Shown: positions 60,981 through 64,000 of the stretch, piece by piece
How positions within the stretch are numbered: position 1 is the first letter of the stretch
How the letters are laid out: the number at the start of each line of letters is the position of its first letter
Source: Halichondria panicea
Lineage: Eukaryota > Porifera > Demospongiae > Suberitida > Halichondriidae
Assembly: GCF_963675165.1 (NCBI RefSeq)
Contig: NC_087380.1
Span: 5,650,071 to 5,714,070, forward strand
DNA length: 64,000 nucleotides
Direction: 5' to 3'
Translations under genes and position numbers: made by a program
Notes under the pieces: generated by a model
Seen by the model: only the letters and a program-made list of their open reading frames with translations
The model's database searches: none
Told to the model about the DNA's origin: nothing

Positions 60981-63900
60981 ATGGCAGCTACCGTTTGCTG
61001 TCCTAAGCTGCTGTTGACTGTTGTGCTGTTATATGGCTGCATTACATGTGAGGCTTGTACTGTTGTTGTAGCTACAAGTGTCTGCAAACATAATTGTACT
61101 CTTTGATGCCTTGCCCTAGGCATGTTATATAGGTAACAAAAGCCTACTGAGTTGACTCTGGTGATATCAGCTGAGCACAACTTGATGAACGTGGTTAGCT
61201 AGATTCTATGTGTGAAAGTCGTTGTTTCAGTAGCTACTGCCCAGAATGAATCTAAACGTGCTGTAAGACTCTGTTCTCTGTTCAATTGACCTGTATCTAA
61301 TTGCCCTAGCCCTATGGCTGCATTGTGAGATATGCACAGATCCACAGAATTACACTGGTGGCCCAATACAATCAAGCCAGAGATACATATATGAGTTTCC
61401 TGTAATTATCGAGAGTGGAATAATTTGTATTGGCATGACTATAATACTCTCGTGCCCTTCAGTTCAAGTCTAGGAATCTCCCACACTCCATATATTCACT
61501 GCATACCCACTTGGTATTAGATAAACAGTTTTTACAGGAACTGAAACAGTATAATTATTATGCATTTGCAATGCTGTAGAGCGAATGAGAATTCCACTAA
61601 TACACTATACATGTTGCTTTTGTTAGTGGTGAGTGTACTGTGTTTGCTGCTGTGTTGCGGAGGGAACAGTTGATGTTTGTGCATGCCTCGGCCAGTTATT
61701 TTATGTTCTTACCAGGACGTTTGTTGTTGTAACAACGTGTTTTTAAGAATAGGCACTATATAGGATAGACCAGGTGTTGATATAAGCATCTGGTGGACCA
61801 CTCAAACCAACTGAAAAGTTGTAAATAGTTGAGGGGTATTCTGTCTGTGATGTGTATTTTCAACTTACTGATTAGTTTCAATCCACCTCAGCTGTCGATA
61901 ACCTCGTAATTGTTGTATTTATTAGAAATTCGACTATAAAAGCAAAATCTACGTTTATGTGTACTGTTTTTGGTGTGCATTTTAGTCTACACTACTGTGC
62001 TGATGCTTGATGCTCAAGATCAATGAAAGTCACACTGTACAACTAAATCAGTTGCCATACACTGTCCTTACATAGAGTTCCTATAGTATTCACGTTGCCC
62101 AAGTTTGTTTGGTCATCTCTTTCTTACATAGATTTATTGTTGTGACGAGATATTCATTGCTGATAAGGCAGTCTCCTTTTTCGACTGTACTGTGCATGTA
62201 TGTAGTTATCCTAATTGGCATGTAGTATAAATAAGTGCCTATGAAAACTATGGTTGTTTGTGTGCAAATGTGGTTGTTAATGAGCCGCTATTAATGTATT
62301 GTAGTGTACACTTGGTCAATTGGGCAATGATACCGATTAAGGAATGTCTTAAGGATGATGTCAAACTAATTTTGCATAGCTCACAGAAATACACGTTTCT
62401 ACTTTTTCAGCTTCCCACTCCCAGTTGACAGTCCTCACTAGACCTGAAGCCCTCGTCTCTTCCAGTGGCAGTGTGGTTGAGGGAACAGTGATCCAGATCT
62501 ACTGTACTGTAGAGGGTGACACCACTGCCACCTTCACATGGATTCTCAATGGGAACTCTCTGTTGAATGATCCACCTCACATTCGTATCAGGGAAGACAA
62601 TCTCCCTGAGCGTTCAGCATCATTGCTCACTGATGACTCCACATCTGTGCTCACTGTGGACAACGTCAGAGCCTCTGATGATGGAGTCTACCAGTGCACT
62701 GTTACTAGTGGAGCTACTTCTGGCAATGGAACTGCTGTCACACTAACAGGTACGAATGTGTGTAAACAAACCTTTCAAAGTAGACGTTTGTTTCTCTGCT
62801 ATATATAACAGTGTCCTCTACTGCTGATGGGACATTGATGTTGACTAATCAGCCCTCTCTCAATGAACCTGTTGACCTCTTTGCTTCCTTCAATGACAAC
62901 CGTACTGGGATAGCTCTTGGTGGCACTGTCGATAGTTCTCTACTGACATGCACTGCTGGACACCAAGGTGATGGAGTGGTGGACTATCCCGCCCCCTCTG
63001 TGGTGTGGGTGAGGAGCGGACAAGTTGTGAATGACACTGACTCACGAATCACCATCGCCTCGACCACAATGACTAACGGACAAGTGACCAGTTCTCTGAC
63101 TATCATTAACTTTGGACTGTCTGATGCAGGAGTGTACCAGTGTGTCTTCACTGATGACAGTGATGGTGGGGAGGTCATCACATCAATACCTTATCAATTG
63201 GATACAGGTATGAAATGTGCCGTGAATTGAATATACAACAAACATGAGACGTTGTGTAATTTCAGGTAATACCATTCTTATTGAGAGAGTCTCTCCTGAG
63301 GTCATCATTTTACGTCCTCCTGAGAAGCTGGTCATTGAAGTGAGAGTGTCAGGAGAGTATGAATTGATGTTTTGGGGTGTAGGCACTGCAAGCACTTTAA
63401 TACCTGGTCTATTGCGTCCTCAAGAGCTTCCCAACTATTTTGAGACATTTGTACGAGACAACACCACTGCTGATGATGAGGGGTTCTATATTGTTCAGCC
63501 TCAACGTAAAGCTTCAACAATTCAAACTCATGTCGTCACACCAACTGGTGGTGTTGATTTTGGGGTTATTGCGCCAGGTATAGCATTGATATTGTATGAA
63601 CCAACTCATTAATGTATTTCTAATTTCACAGTCGATGCTAACACAACATCTCTCAGCAACTCTACTGTTGTGATCCCCGAGGGAGAGAGTGTAGACATCT
63701 CCTGCAGATCAGTGGGAGCTCCCGTTCCTAGTATCACATGGGAGTTCAACAACCAGACCACTGACTTTGAGCAGACAGACACAGAGACACCATTTGCAAC
63801 TACACTGACTGGAACTATTGGAAACAGAGGTGTTGACGTAACTCCTGGTAACATTGAGTCGTCCCTCCATATTGTGAGTGCCACATACCCTGATCATGAT

Positions 63901-64000
63901 GGAGTGTACACTTGTATTGGAACCAACTCTGATGACCTCACTGTCGCCAGCAGCAGTGCCTTCATCACCGTACAAGTTAATGGTGAGTTACACAAAATCG
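60981..64000 (+). CDS. Ig/FN3 receptor, copy 4, 5' part (runs off window)
   Basis: Exon 1 is 60981-61047, coding a signal peptide starting MAATVCCPKLLLTVVLLYG, with donor GTGAGG in phase 1. After a 1.36-kb intron come exons 62411-62749, 62812-63207, 63266-63577 and 63632-63982, all phase 1 at both ends. These correspond to Ig E1-E4 of copies 1-3: E1 and E2 have the Cys-Trp-YxC pattern, E3 is an Ig-like exon without the cysteine pair, and E4 is a normal Ig with Cys and DGVYTC. It then continues beyond the window. It stands opposite in orientation to copies 1-3. It is the only copy with a clearly spliced leader, so it may show the ancestral 5' layout. Confidence 0.88.
61048..62410 (+). other. 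Intron 1 of receptor copy 4
   Basis: 1,363 bp, donor GTGAGG and acceptor CTACTTTTTCAG. AT-rich with no open frame of note and no repeat recognised. Confidence 0.7.

Noticed and set aside
1-64000. CRISPR arrays, rRNA or tRNA genes
   Set aside because: No regularly spaced short repeats of that type and no cloverleaf or rRNA signature were noticed on either strand. A tRNA scan was not possible.

Overview
This window looks like nuclear DNA of an early-branching animal. My best guess is a demosponge. Direct signs are many short introns with GT-AG ends, AT-rich spacers full of short TGCATGCA and TTATAATTAT motifs, a clear animal-type NEK8 gene, and huge immunoglobulin/fibronectin-III (Ig/FN3) receptors. 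The species call is inference, and another non-bilaterian animal is possible.

Layout. 1-5.7 kb: a decayed Ginger-like DNA transposon (gypsy-type integrase, GPY/F, proline repeats, Ulp1-like protease, PHD finger) bounded by GC-rich inverted arrays. 6.0-6.6 kb: a stray FN3 scrap and a 486-bp fold-back MITE. 6.86-18.3 kb (minus): receptor copy 1, 27 exons with 19 Ig-type domains. 19.0-20.4 kb: NEK8 relic a, followed by a pogo-like MITE. 21.1-21.4 kb: a receptor stump. 21.4-22.1 kb: NEK8 relic b. 22.4-30.5 kb (minus): receptor copy 2, 17 exons with 9 Ig-type domains. 30.6-35.9 kb (plus): a young Ty3/gypsy-type LTR retrotransposon with integrase ahead of reverse transcriptase. 36.7-40.1 kb: NEK8 relic c. 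40.36-50.8 kb (minus): receptor copy 3, 23 exons with 15 Ig-type domains. 51.2-54.0 kb: NEK8 relic d. 54.3-60.7 kb (minus): intact NEK8, 17 exons and 816 codons. 60.98 kb to window end (plus): receptor copy 4, head-to-head with NEK8 across about 250 bp and cut by the window edge.

The receptors are type I membrane proteins: Ig domains, three FN3 domains, a conserved cysteine-bearing juxtamembrane region, one transmembrane helix, and a short tyrosine-rich tail without a kinase. Nearly all Ig exons are phase 1 at both ends, so whole domains have been lost between copies without breaking the frame. The repeating unit is receptor plus NEK8 relic. The relics share the same missing exons, so one already broken NEK8 copy was probably amplified along with the receptor. 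The best candidate for a new system is this tandem, domain-number-variable receptor cluster with diverging signalling tails. Its layout recalls invertebrate recognition loci, but a recognition role is inference only.
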